Shown: positions 9,188-18,295 of the stretch, one piece after another
Layout: each line of letters opens with the position of its first letter
Position numbering within the stretch: the first letter of the stretch is position 1
Source of the DNA: Bacteroidales bacterium
GTDB lineage: Bacteria; Bacteroidota; Bacteroidia; Bacteroidales; Muribaculaceae
DNA length: 40,495 nucleotides
Direction: 5' to 3'
Assembly (NCBI GenBank): GCA_900770215.1
Contig: CAAGJW010000032.1
Coordinates: 1 to 40,495 of the forward strand
The notes under the pieces: generated by a model
What the model was told of the DNA's origin: nothing
What the model saw: the letters and a program-made list of their open reading frames with translations, nothing else
Database searches by the model: none
Position numbers and translations under genes: made by a program

Positions 9188-9271
9188 GCTTGTGGTTTCC
9201 GGTAGTGCAAACGTTTGCATTCCTTTTTCGCTATAGAATTTAAAATAAGCTCATAATTGCAATATTTTTTG

Positions 9272-9279
9272 TAACTTTG
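9272..9279 (+). promoter_or_regulatory. Candidate -7 box (TAACTTTG) before the glycogen synthase gene
   Basis: TAACTTTG lies 26 bases before the ATG at 9306. No TTTG is seen at the usual 20-bp distance upstream, so the -33 element is either weak or absent. Confidence 0.55.
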
Positions 9280-9305
9280 CTGTTGAAAAATTCGAGATAA
9301 TCGGC

Positions 9306-10967
9306 ATGCTTGATTTGTTATTTGAGACCAGTTGGGAGGTTTGCAATAAAGTAGGAGGAATTTATGCAGTTCTTTCAACCAAGGCCAAAACGCTTTGCAA
9401 AAAATATGATCATGTGATTTTCATTGGACCCGATTTGTGGTCCAAAGATAATGAGTCACCTTTTTTTATTGAGTCAAAAACACCTCTCGCCGAGTGGGAA
9501 AAACAGGCTGTGTTTCCCGCTGGCATGCATGTGAGAGTAGGGTATTGGGATGTGCCTGGCAAGCCTCTCACGATCCTGGTCGACTATAACTCGCTGTATG
9601 TGTACAAAAACGACCTCTATGCCGAGATGTGGAAGAGATACCACGTTGATTCCTTACATGCCTATGGCGACTACGACGAGTCGTGCATGTTTGCCTATGG
9701 GGCGGCTCTTGTCATCGAGAGCATCGTGCTGTGGAAGCGCGGAAAGGTGAAAAATGTCGTGGCCCACTTCGACGAGTGGACTACAGGCATGGGGCTGCTC
9801 TATGTGAAATCACGATTGCAGAGTGTGGGCACAGTGTTTACTACCCATGCCACGAGCATAGGCCGCAGTATATGTGGCAACGGCAAGCCGCTATATGACT
9901 ACATGAGCGGCTACAATGGCGACCAAATGGCAGTTGAGCTCAACATGCAGTCGAAGCACTCTTTGGAGAAAGCGGCGGCCCAAGAGGCCGATGCCTTTAC
10001 CACGGTGAGCAATGTGACTGCCCGCGAGTGTGAGCAGTTGCTCGAACGCCGGCCCTTGGTCACGCCCAATGCCTTTGAACAGAATTATGTGCCCAAAGGC
10101 ACAAGGTTCAGCAAGGCGCGAGAAGAGGCACGAGAGAGACTGTTGCAAGTAGCGCGTGCGTTGACTGGCGAGGACTATGGCAGCGACACGCTCATCGTGG
10201 GCACGTCGGGTCGCTGTGAATTTCGCAACAAGGGACTCGATGTGACAATCGATGCACTCAACATGACGCGCGACAAGCTTAATCGCATCAACAACTTGAG
10301 CCGCAAGATTGTGGTTTTCATCATGGTGCCGGCTTGGACCGAATCGCCCAGAAAGGACTTGCAATCTGCAATGAGAAATAATAGCGTGACCAGGCTGTTT
10401 GATCCTGTCATCACCCACAACATTCACAACTTTGACACCGATCCCATTTATACCAAGATCAATTTCCTTGGCCTTCACAACGAACTTGCCGACAGTGTCA
10501 AAGTCATCTATGTGCCCAGTTATCTTAACGGCAATGACGGCATTTTCAACATGAGCTACTACCAGTTGCTCATAGGCTTCGACTTGACGGTTTTCCCGTC
10601 TTACTATGAGCCTTGGGGCTACACGCCGCTCGAGAGCATTGCCTTCGGTGTGCCCACTATCACTACCGACTTGGCAGGATTCGGGCAGTGGGTGCTTGAT
10701 ACCGAGGGCGACAACTTTGCGCACACTGGCGTGAAAGTGGTGCATCGCACCGACTCCAATTATAGTGAAACCGTGGCAGCCGTATCCCAAGGGCTGTCTA
10801 ATGTTTACATGATGACGGCTCCCGAATTGCGCAAGGCAAGAAATGCGGCCAAGAGAATATCGAAGCTCGCTTCGTGGGACAACTTTGTCGGCTATTATGA
10901 ACTTGCCTACTCGCAAGCACTTGAAAAAGTAGAAATCCGCATGGTAGATGATGCCGACGGATTATAA
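9306..10967 (+). CDS. Glycogen synthase, GT3 (eukaryote-like) family
   Basis: The 553-residue protein begins FETSWEVCNKVGGIYAVLS, the nucleotide-sugar-binding KVGGIY motif in the context found in yeast and animal glycogen synthases (GT3). The usual bacterial GlgA (GT5) instead has KTGGLADV. Further family marks are the THATSIGR segment near residue 180 and the C-terminal FPSYYEPWGYTPLES motif near 430-445 with the paired glutamates of retaining GT-B enzymes. It extends alpha-1,4-glucan from a sugar nucleotide in the cytosol. It is shorter than yeast Gsy2 (about 700 residues) and lacks an obvious phosphorylated regulatory tail. The phosphorylase gene follows 45 bp downstream on the same strand, so synthesis and breakdown are probably co-transcribed. 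UDP-glucose use is expected from the family but not proven. Confidence 0.93.
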   Translation: MLDLLFETSWEVCNKVGGIYAVLSTKAKTLCKKYDHVIFIGPDLWSKDNESPFFIESKTPLAEWEKQAVFPAGMHVRVGYWDVPGKPLTILVDYNSLYVYKNDLYAEMWKRYHVDSLHAYGDYDESCMFAYGAALVIESIVLWKRGKVKNVVAHFDEWTTGMGLLYVKSRLQSVGTVFTTHATSIGRSICGNGKPLYDYMSGYNGDQMAVELNMQSKHSLEKAAAQEADAFTTVSNVTARECEQLLERRPLVTPNAFEQNYVPKGTRFSKAREEARERLLQVARALTGEDYGSDTLIVGTSGRCEFRNKGLDVTIDALNMTRDKLNRINNLSRKIVVFIMVPAWTESPRKDLQSAMRNNSVTRLFDPVITHNIHNFDTDPIYTKINFLGLHNELADSVKVIYVPSYLNGNDGIFNMSYYQLLIGFDLTVFPSYYEPWGYTPLESIAFGVPTITTDLAGFGQWVLDTEGDNFAHTGVKVVHRTDSNYSETVAAVSQGLSNVYMMTAPELRKARNAAKRISKLASWDNFVGYYELAYSQALEKVEIRMVDDADGL

Positions 10968-11012
10968 TGTAATATTGTTTAGAGTTTATTTAGCAATCGT
11001 AAATTTTAGTTT

Positions 11013-13568
11013 ATGAAAATACAAGTAAGTAACACCAACGAACCCGTTTGGAGAAACATCACGATTAAATCAGATCTCCCGCCAAAGATGAAGAAGCTCG
11101 ACGAGCTTTCCAAAAACTTGTGGTGGGTGTGGAATAGCGAGGGCAAGTCACTCTTTCACGACTTGGACCGGGAGCTGTGGCGTGCCACTGGCGAAAACCC
11201 TGTGATGCTGTTGCAGAAGATGACTACCGACCGTCTTAACGAGATTTTGAAGGACGATGTCATGATGGAGCGCATCAATACCGTCTATGCTCACTTCAAA
11301 GAGTACATGAAGCAGCCCATGCGCACCGACGTGCCTTCGGTGTCCTACTTCAGCATGGAGTATGGACTGTGCAATGCGCTCAAGATTTATTCAGGTGGCC
11401 TTGGAATACTTGCAGGCGATTATATCAAGGAGGCCTCCGATCGTCGCTATCCAATGACTGCCGTTGGCTTCCTGTATCGGTATGGCTATTTCACGCAGTC
11501 GCTTTCGATGGACGGCACACAGATCGCCAATTATGAGGCACAAAATTTCAATCAGCTGCCCATAGAGCCCGTTCTCGACAAGAGCGGGAAGCAGATGATA
11601 CTCGAAGTGCCTTATCCCGGCCGCGTGATTTATGCCAACATATGGCGCGTGAACGTGGGGCGCATGCAGCTCTATCTCATGGACACCGATATCGATCTCA
11701 ACAGTGAGTGGGATCGCCCCATCACCCACCAGCTCTACGGCGGCGACTGGGAAAACCGCATCAAGCAAGAGTATATGCTTGGTATAGGCGGTATTCTCAT
11801 GCTCAAGAAATTGGGCATCAAGAATCAGCTGTATCACTGCAACGAGGGTCATGCTGCCTTGCTCAACTTGCAGCGCCTGGTCGACTATGTTCAGGATGAC
11901 GGGTTGAATTTCCAAGAGGCGCTTGAGCTCGTGCGCGCTACTTCACTTTACACCTGCCACACTCCCGTGCCAGCTGGGCATGACTACTTCGACGAAGGTC
12001 TCTTTGGTAAATATATGGGAGAGTTCCCGGCCAAGCTCGGAATTTCATGGCAAGACCTCATGAACATGGGACGTGAGAACCCCGACACCAACGAGCGTTT
12101 CTCGATGAGCGTGTTTGCCTTGAATACAACACAGGAAAGCAATGGCGTGAGCTGGCTTCATGGTCAGGTGTCGCGCAAGATGTTTGCAGGCATCTGGAAG
12201 GGATATGCTCCCGAGGAGTCGCATGTGGGATATGTGACCAATGGCGTGCATATGCCCACTTGGGCTGCTAGCGAGTGGAAAGACTACTATAGCCAGGTGC
12301 TGGGCGACGACTATATCGAGCACCAAGAGGACGAGAAGACTTGGGCTCCTATTCTCAAAGTGCCCGACCAGGAGATATGGGACATGCGCTTGCGCCTTAA
12401 AAATAAATTCATCAATTTTGTAAAACGTGACTTCAGCGAGAATTGGCTCAAGAACCAGGGCGACCCTTCACGCATCTTGTCGATTGTCGACAAGATCAAT
12501 CCCGATGCACTGCTCATTGGCTTTGCTCGCCGTTTTGCAACCTACAAGCGTGCCTATCTGCTCTTCAGCGATCTCGACCGACTGTCAAAGATCGTAAACA
12601 ACGAGAAATACCCCGTTCAATTCATCTATGCCGGAAAGGCACACCCTGCCGACGGCGCTGGCAAAGACCTCATTAAGCGAATTGTTGAAATAAGCAAGAT
12701 GCCGCAATTCTTGGGCAAGATCATCTTCCTCGAGAATTATGACATGGCAGTGTCCAAGCGTCTCATCACGGGTGTCGACATTTGGTTGAATACTCCCACG
12801 CGTCCGCTCGAGGCTTCGGGCACATCGGGCGAGAAAGCCGAGATGAACGGCCTTCTCAACTTCTCGGTGCTCGATGGCTGGTGGTATGAGGGCTATCGTG
12901 AGGGAGCTGGCTGGGCACTCACTGCTCACCGCACCTATACCGACCAGGCTCAGCAAGACAAACTCGATGCAGCCACTATCTACTCGATGCTCGAGCATGA
13001 AATCATCCCGTTGTACTTTGCCAAGAATTCACGCGGATACTCACCCGAGTGGATACAGTACATCAAGCGCAGCATTGCTACTATTGCTCCCCATTTCACA
13101 ATGTCGAGAATGCTTGAAGACTATATCACACGTTTCTATGCACCCGAAGCAACACGCAGCGCCAAGTTGCGCGCCAGCAATTTTGCACTCGCCAAGAGCA
13201 TCGCCGCCTGGAAAAACAACGTGGTCGAGCACTGGGATGCTGTACATGCCTTGGACATTGAGCTCAGCGACTCGCTCAAGAATTCCACCAACAATGGCGA
13301 GGCAGTTGAAGCTACTATAAAACTCGACACAGCCGGGCTTGGAAAGGACCTTGGAATTGAACTTGTGGTTTATCGCGATGAGGACGGTGAAACCAAGTTC
13401 CACGAGGCAATCCCGTTCAAGGCAGTTAAGCAAGATGGCAATGTTGTCACTTATCACTTGAAGAATCACATTAAAGATTCAGGCGTGTTCCGTTACGGTT
13501 TCCGTGTGTATCCATGGAACAAAAACTTGCCTCATCGCCAAGACTTTGCCTACATGAAGTGGATCTAG
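11013..13568 (+). CDS. glgP: Alpha-glucan phosphorylase (GT35, GlgP-type)
   Basis: Releases glucose-1-phosphate from the non-reducing ends of glycogen or maltodextrin using pyridoxal phosphate. The 851-residue protein starts with a DUF3417-type N-terminal segment (LWWVWNSEG). Next are the phosphorylase core with YFSMEYGLCNALKIYSGGLG near 110-130 and the HCNEGHAA segment near 272. The PLP-lysine region is LEASGTSGEKAEMNG, with the lysine at about 608. This is the short, TIGR02094-like branch of phosphorylases rather than the MalP/muscle type. It sits 45 bp after the GT3 synthase. No debranching or branching enzyme gene is in the window. A convergent terminator follows 47 bp after the stop. Confidence 0.94.
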   Translation: MKIQVSNTNEPVWRNITIKSDLPPKMKKLDELSKNLWWVWNSEGKSLFHDLDRELWRATGENPVMLLQKMTTDRLNEILKDDVMMERINTVYAHFKEYMKQPMRTDVPSVSYFSMEYGLCNALKIYSGGLGILAGDYIKEASDRRYPMTAVGFLYRYGYFTQSLSMDGTQIANYEAQNFNQLPIEPVLDKSGKQMILEVPYPGRVIYANIWRVNVGRMQLYLMDTDIDLNSEWDRPITHQLYGGDWENRIKQEYMLGIGGILMLKKLGIKNQLYHCNEGHAALLNLQRLVDYVQDDGLNFQEALELVRATSLYTCHTPVPAGHDYFDEGLFGKYMGEFPAKLGISWQDLMNMGRENPDTNERFSMSVFALNTTQESNGVSWLHGQVSRKMFAGIWKGYAPEESHVGYVTNGVHMPTWAASEWKDYYSQVLGDDYIEHQEDEKTWAPILKVPDQEIWDMRLRLKNKFINFVKRDFSENWLKNQGDPSRILSIVDKINPDALLIGFARRFATYKRAYLLFSDLDRLSKIVNNEKYPVQFIYAGKAHPADGAGKDLIKRIVEISKMPQFLGKIIFLENYDMAVSKRLITGVDIWLNTPTRPLEASGTSGEKAEMNGLLNFSVLDGWWYEGYREGAGWALTAHRTYTDQAQQDKLDAATIYSMLEHEIIPLYFAKNSRGYSPEWIQYIKRSIATIAPHFTMSRMLEDYITRFYAPEATRSAKLRASNFALAKSIAAWKNNVVEHWDAVHALDIELSDSLKNSTNNGEAVEATIKLDTAGLGKDLGIELVVYRDEDGETKFHEAIPFKAVKQDGNVVTYHLKNHIKDSGVFRYGFRVYPWNKNLPHRQDFAYMKWI

Positions 13569-13615
13569 TGGCATTCGGCTTTAAATAGGGGAATGCACCC
13601 CACTGTCACAAAGCG

Positions 13616-13655
13616 CATCTCGACAAGGATATCTCCCTGCCGAGATGTTTTTTTT
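13616..13655 (+). terminator. Terminator between glgP and the convergent M16 gene
   Basis: A stem formed by CATCTCG (13616-13622) and CGAGATG (13641-13647), extendable inward with mismatches, is followed by eight T. The T run touches the stop codon of the convergent M16 protease gene. Confidence 0.85.
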
Positions 13656-16471
13656 CATTTTATCGTGTTTTTGGGGGGCAAGCCTTGCATCACGGTAGTG
13701 AGCTCGTCGTTGAGCTTGAGCGACTTGACAAACAGGTTGAACTTCAAGTTGCTCATTGTGCCTAACGAGGCATTCAAGTCGCGCTCATAATTTATACCCA
13801 TTGTCTTGAGATATAATGCATAAACCCAGAAATCGTTGGATTGCAGACCGAAATAGTATTGATTGACCTGTTGGTTGTACACCTTGTTGTACTCCTCTTG
13901 TGATACGCCTTTGTCGATAAGCGCTTTAAAATAATTTCTTGTGATGCCGAGCAGCTCGTCTTTCTTCTCATTGTTGGTGTCGAAATTGCAAGCGATTACA
14001 AAGACTGGTGTCGTCTCATTGATGTCGCACATCACATTCACTCCATAGGAGCTTGCCTGCTCTTCTCTGATTTTTTGATTGAGCTCATCGTTGATCACAC
14101 CTTGCAGCATGTTCATCATTAGCTCGTTTTTGGTGGTCCACTTCATAGGGCCGAAATATTCTACATCGATCGTCGACTTCGGTATAGCCATGGGAATAGT
14201 GAACGCATTGGTGTAGCTCCCGTGGCGCATTGGGGTGGGTTTCATTTTTGTTTCTCTACGGCCATTGTCGGGTATTGAGGCCATGTATTTCTTGATGAGT
14301 GGCACGATGCTGTCGACGTTGAAGCTTCCCACGATGGTGAATGTATAATCGCCAGCATTGGCTACACGCTCTCGGTAGAGTCGCAGCACCTCGTCATAGT
14401 TGACCGATTGTATTTCGGCTGGTGTCAAGTCTTTGTAGTACACGTAGCCAGGATACAATGTGCTTGTCACTGAGTCTTGGAATACATGGCTGGGGTTGTT
14501 GGCGATTTGGGAGTTCTGAGAAGCAAGATTGCTTTTCACCGCGTTAAACGATTGCGGGTCTTTTCTCACATCGGTGAAATACAAATACAGCAGTTGAAAC
14601 ATGGTTTCAAGATCGGCATTCCCGCTTTGGCCCACAAAGGTTTCTTTGGAAGGCGTGATGTTGAAATACAGCGATACTTTCTTGGCCAGCAGTTGCTTCT
14701 CCAGCATGGCGATGCTGTTGTTGCCCAAAGCGCTTCCTTCGATCACGGCATTCATCGCCCTCAGGGCAATGTCGTGGCTGCCATTATATGCATTGTAGCC
14801 TCCTGCGCTGTACCCGTTGAGCATGATTTCGTTGTTCTTGAAGTTGGTGGGTTTCAATAGTACGCTCATGCCGTTTGACAGCACAAGCGAAGTGATGCCC
14901 ATCAAGCTGTCGCGCCTCGACTCAAGCACCTGCCCTGCTGCAGGGGTATGGTCGATAAGGGGCTTTGCCTTCACATTCTGCTCATAGGGGCTTGGTGAAG
15001 ATGAGAAAATTGCTGCAAACTGTTTCACAACATCCTGCCGTGTGGGATAAGAGTTGCCGTCTTTCTTGGGCCCCGATATGCTTATCGACACATTGTCGGC
15101 CTTGATGTGAGTGCGCAAGTAGCTATTGATGTCATCGGCGCTCACATAGTTTTCAATCACTTGATGCATCAACTTGAGTGATGTTTCAAATCCACACAGG
15201 TCAGATTCTTCTTCAAAATGGTCGACCAGTGCATCGGCATAGTCGGTGCGCTTGAGTGTGTTCACTTCTTTCAGCTGGTTGTCGACTTGTGAAATGAGAT
15301 AAGTTTTAGCGCGCGCTAATTCATCGGCAGTAAATCCATATAGTTGGGCGCGTCGAGCTTCGGTGAGGAGCTGGCCGAGCGCTTTGCCCGTCATGCCTTC
15401 TTTTCCCGTGGCTATGAGTGCCAGTGCAGCCTTGTTTTTTGCTATGAGAAAGGCATCATCGGTGCATGCGGCCACCGAGTAGGCACTCGTTTCATTGCTC
15501 GATTGCTCATAGAGTCGCAACGATATCAATGTTGTCGAGAGCAGCTCAATGACTTTTTGCCTGTAGCTTTCCTTCTTGAGCAGCACATCGTGGGGCATTT
15601 TGTTGTGAAGGAAAAAGATGCCTATGTCGCTCGATGGGGCCTCCTCGTCGACAAACAGGTTGTATTCTACTCCCTTGTGATCGGGCACCTCGACCTGCTT
15701 GCGAATTGGGCCCGATGCACTGTGCGGTATAGAGCCAAATAGCAACTTGATCTCGTTTTCTACTTGTGCTACATTTACATCGCCCACAACGATAATGGCC
15801 TGCAGGTCGGGACGATACCACTTGTGATAGAAGTCTCTGAGCTGCGATGGCTTGAAGGTCCGTATCACCTGCATCGACCCTATGGGGAAACGGCTGGCAT
15901 ACAGGCTCCCGTGCAAGAGCGACCTGCACAGCGAGTCGGCCAGGCGTTGGCCGTAATCATGGCTGGTGCGCCATTCTTCTTCTACGATACCGCGTTCTTT
16001 GTCGATCGCTTTGTCATTCAAGGTGAGGTTGCATGCCCAGTCTTTGATAATGTGCAACGCATCGGGGAGCATGGTACTGTCGTTGGCATCAATGTTCTTA
16101 ATGTCGAATTGTGTGTCGTCAAATGTGGTTGTCGCGTTGAAATCGGAGCCTGAGACCAATCCATAGGCTTGCAGAATCTTGCTACCGCTGTCGTGAGGAT
16201 AGTTTTTTGTGCCCTCAAATGTCATGTGCTCAAGAAAATGGGCCAATCCTAACTCGTCTTTGTTTTCCACAACCGAGCCAATCTTGGTGACCAATTTCAA
16301 GTTTACAGCTCCAGTGCCTGGCAAGGGATAGATATAATAGGTGAAGCCATTAGGTAAAATGCCGTAATGCAGATTGGGATCGACAGGAAGCTTTTCATTA
16401 AAATCGATTTGGGCAATAGCATCCCAAGAGCATAGCAAGGCAACAATGATGCACCAAATGTATTTTTTCAT
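13655..16471 (-). CDS. M16 family zinc metallopeptidase (pitrilysin/PqqL-like), exported
   Basis: A 938-residue double-domain M16 protease. The inverted zinc motif HxxEH is HFLEH (H78, E81, H82), with the distal glutamate in the ERGIVEEEW segment. The second, inactive M16 half makes up the C-terminal part, as in pitrilysin-type enzymes that enclose peptides in a clam-shell chamber. An N-terminal signal peptide (about residues 1-21, ending AIAQ) indicates a periplasmic location. The ATG at 16471 is preferred over one at 16519, because the latter would overlap the upstream regulator gene and bury the signal peptide. It is the last gene of a six-gene minus-strand run, 19 bp after the regulator. 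Likely role: degradation of small peptides in the periplasm. Confidence 0.92.
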   Translation of the reverse strand: MKKYIWCIIVALLCSWDAIAQIDFNEKLPVDPNLHYGILPNGFTYYIYPLPGTGAVNLKLVTKIGSVVENKDELGLAHFLEHMTFEGTKNYPHDSGSKILQAYGLVSGSDFNATTTFDDTQFDIKNIDANDSTMLPDALHIIKDWACNLTLNDKAIDKERGIVEEEWRTSHDYGQRLADSLCRSLLHGSLYASRFPIGSMQVIRTFKPSQLRDFYHKWYRPDLQAIIVVGDVNVAQVENEIKLLFGSIPHSASGPIRKQVEVPDHKGVEYNLFVDEEAPSSDIGIFFLHNKMPHDVLLKKESYRQKVIELLSTTLISLRLYEQSSNETSAYSVAACTDDAFLIAKNKAALALIATGKEGMTGKALGQLLTEARRAQLYGFTADELARAKTYLISQVDNQLKEVNTLKRTDYADALVDHFEEESDLCGFETSLKLMHQVIENYVSADDINSYLRTHIKADNVSISISGPKKDGNSYPTRQDVVKQFAAIFSSSPSPYEQNVKAKPLIDHTPAAGQVLESRRDSLMGITSLVLSNGMSVLLKPTNFKNNEIMLNGYSAGGYNAYNGSHDIALRAMNAVIEGSALGNNSIAMLEKQLLAKKVSLYFNITPSKETFVGQSGNADLETMFQLLYLYFTDVRKDPQSFNAVKSNLASQNSQIANNPSHVFQDSVTSTLYPGYVYYKDLTPAEIQSVNYDEVLRLYRERVANAGDYTFTIVGSFNVDSIVPLIKKYMASIPDNGRRETKMKPTPMRHGSYTNAFTIPMAIPKSTIDVEYFGPMKWTTKNELMMNMLQGVINDELNQKIREEQASSYGVNVMCDINETTPVFVIACNFDTNNEKKDELLGITRNYFKALIDKGVSQEEYNKVYNQQVNQYYFGLQSNDFWVYALYLKTMGINYERDLNASLGTMSNLKFNLFVKSLKLNDELTTVMQGLPPKNTIK

Positions 16472-16490
16472 AATTCTCTGATAATAGATG

Positions 16491-17039
16491 TTAGGCGTCG
16501 GGAAGAGAGACAATGCCATTCATGATAGCATACACACTAAGTCCCGACACACTCTTTATGCCCAGCTTGGCAGTGATATTTTTGCGGTGGGAGAGTACTG
16601 TGTTGATGCTTATGTTGAGTTTGTCGGCTATCATTTTGTTGGTTAGTCCAGAGGCAACCAGCTTGAGTACCGAGGTTTCCCGTTGCGTGAGCTTGGATTG
16701 TGCTTTATAGTCACTGTTGGTGTCAAGCAGTCTCCTCACATTGGAGATGATGATCTCCTCAGGGTCGTTGACGCACAGCAAGTGTGGAGACGACTCCACC
16801 TGTGAGGATTGATGGGTGAGGACGATTGCTTTGTCTTTGTTGGGCAAGAAGAACGATAGGTTTGATACAAATGTGGTTTCGTCGGTCACATACCAGTCCG
16901 ATTTAGCGATAAACCTGGTTGTAGTGGCATCGAGCATGGTATAGCAACTCACACTTGCAGTCGACACGTCTTCGATTATATGCCTAAGACCAACTACCTC
17001 GACCGCATTGGGCAATATGATTGTGACTCGGGTGGGCAT
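16491..17039 (-). CDS. LuxR-type HTH regulator with degenerate receiver-like N-terminus
   Basis: A 182-residue probable transcription factor. Residues from about 115 to 175 form a GerE/LuxR helix-turn-helix (LTQRETSVLKLVASGLTNKMIA... with a recognition helix TVLSHRKNITAKLG). Residues 1-105 look like a receiver-domain fold (MPTRVTIILPNAVEVVGLRHI) but lack the paired acidic residues after strand 1. The only candidate phosphoacceptor aspartate is in YVTDETTF. Control by a histidine kinase is therefore doubtful, and none is encoded nearby. Its ATG overlaps the stop of the RIC-like gene (TAATG), a sign of translational coupling and a functional pair. The target genes are unknown; autoregulation of the run or control of the adjacent protease are possibilities. 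Confidence 0.85.
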   Translation of the reverse strand: MPTRVTIILPNAVEVVGLRHIIEDVSTASVSCYTMLDATTTRFIAKSDWYVTDETTFVSNLSFFLPNKDKAIVLTHQSSQVESSPHLLCVNDPEEIIISNVRRLLDTNSDYKAQSKLTQRETSVLKLVASGLTNKMIADKLNISINTVLSHRKNITAKLGIKSVSGLSVYAIMNGIVSLPDA

Positions 17040-17719
17040 TATGAAGTGGCCAGAAATTGTGACAGCGGTTTGAGAATGCGGTTGCGTATGCGATTGTTCT
17101 GGGTGATGTCTTTTTTAAGACTGAACAAAGCAATGAGAACAGCTTGGCACAGATTGGTGTCGTACTCTCCTTTTAAATGGATGACAAACATGTTGATAAG
17201 GTCATCTATCTTGTCTTCAATACTGTCGCTGTCGTCGTCAAATTTCAGGATGGGGCATTCCTGGGCACAGGCATCCTGGTGCTTCATCACTTCAGGAAAC
17301 CAGCGATTGCGGTCGTCATCGATGCGAGCAAGCAATTCTGCTTTCACCTCCATGAAAAATTTCATCATCAAGGTAAGATTGCTGTTTGACGAATCCGACT
17401 TATGCAACAAGAAAGAAAAATGACGCTCTATGTTGGGAATTTGAAATTGCTCGTAATAATTGTTGGTCTTGTTGAGGTAGCCTATGATGACCGAAGCCTT
17501 GAACGACTCCATGATTTTGTCGGGGAAAAAATCGGGAAAGAGATAGGTGTTGAGAATGGTGATAAAGAAATCTGTATCCAGCCCCAGCTGCCGGCACATT
17601 GTGGTCACTGTGTTGTCGCCAACCCCAAGCAAAATCCCGAACCGGTTAAAAACGGTCACAACCGAGGGATCGCCGAGCACAATGTCGCTCAATTTTGAAT
17701 CTTTGTTTACAAGAAGCAT
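17039..17719 (-). CDS. RIC/ScdA-type hemerythrin-like protein with missing iron ligands
   Basis: A 226-residue protein resembling the RIC (YtfE/ScdA) family that repairs Fe-S centres after nitrosative or oxidative stress. An ScdA_N-like segment (GDPSVVTVFNRFGI, residues 16-29) precedes a four-helix hemerythrin-like region, about 75-222. In relatives helix 1 carries histidines; here the matching positions appear as N86-N87. The HxxxE of helix 2 appears as R132 and D136. The helix 3 histidine region reads DDDSDSIEDK (161-170). The last HxxxE reads N208-N209-R210-I-R. The N-terminal Cys pair of canonical RIC is also absent. This is my alignment from memory of the family, so exact pairings are inference. 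A classic di-iron site looks impossible. It is coupled to the LuxR regulator, so it may be a sensor or adaptor rather than a repair enzyme. Confidence 0.65.
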   Translation of the reverse strand: MLLVNKDSKLSDIVLGDPSVVTVFNRFGILLGVGDNTVTTMCRQLGLDTDFFITILNTYLFPDFFPDKIMESFKASVIIGYLNKTNNYYEQFQIPNIERHFSFLLHKSDSSNSNLTLMMKFFMEVKAELLARIDDDRNRWFPEVMKHQDACAQECPILKFDDDSDSIEDKIDDLINMFVIHLKGEYDTNLCQAVLIALFSLKKDITQNNRIRNRILKPLSQFLATS

Positions 17720-17733
17720 AAGCTGATGACAGG

Positions 17734-18294
17734 TTAAAACCGTGGTTTGGCAAAAGCAAGGTGTGAAGCCGTTACCACACCGTCCATCTTCATGTCGTGC
17801 GGGTCGACCGGGATGCTGTCAAAGAATTGGCAGTCGAGAGCAACTGCAATGTAGCGTGCATGCGTACAAAGGGGCAGGAGCCTGTCGTAGTATCCGCGGC
17901 CACGGCCACAACGATTGCAATGCTTGTCGAGTGCAACTGCGGGCACGATGACAAGGTCGATGACCGATGGGGCGATCAGCTGGTCGCCTGTGGGCTCAGT
18001 GATCCCCATTGCTCCCTTGCCCATGTGCTGCCTGTCGTACTTGAGTATTTCAAGTTCGTCGCCATTTACTCGCGGCAGGTATATGGTTTTGGTGCTCGAC
18101 CACTTGTCGACAATTTCATGCGTGGGCAGCTCGTCGGGCAGGGAGTAATACATCAGTATGTGCTCGGCATCCCGAAACGCCTGCGTGGCCTCTATGTTTT
18201 GGAACACGGTGAGAGCTTCTCGCTGTTTTTGGCTGTCGTCCAATTTCGATTTCAATTCTCTCACAACTTGTCGCAATTCTTTTTTATCTTTCAT
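17734..18294 (-). CDS. 5-formyltetrahydrofolate cyclo-ligase
   Basis: Converts 5-formyl-THF to 5,10-methenyl-THF with ATP, returning stored folate to one-carbon metabolism. The 186-residue length is typical. The glycine-rich RCGRGRGYYDRLL motif near residue 125-137 is the family's ATP/phosphate-binding signature, and an N-terminal K-K-E-L-R-Q helix starts the fold. The start at 18294 lies one base after the S41 protease stop (TGA-T-ATG), so the two are probably coupled. The RIC-like gene starts 14 bp after its stop. No link between folate and the neighbouring proteases is apparent other than co-transcription. Confidence 0.93.
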   Translation of the reverse strand: MKDKKELRQVVRELKSKLDDSQKQREALTVFQNIEATQAFRDAEHILMYYSLPDELPTHEIVDKWSSTKTIYLPRVNGDELEILKYDRQHMGKGAMGITEPTGDQLIAPSVIDLVIVPAVALDKHCNRCGRGRGYYDRLLPLCTHARYIAVALDCQFFDSIPVDPHDMKMDGVVTASHLAFAKPRF

Positions 18295-18295
18295 A

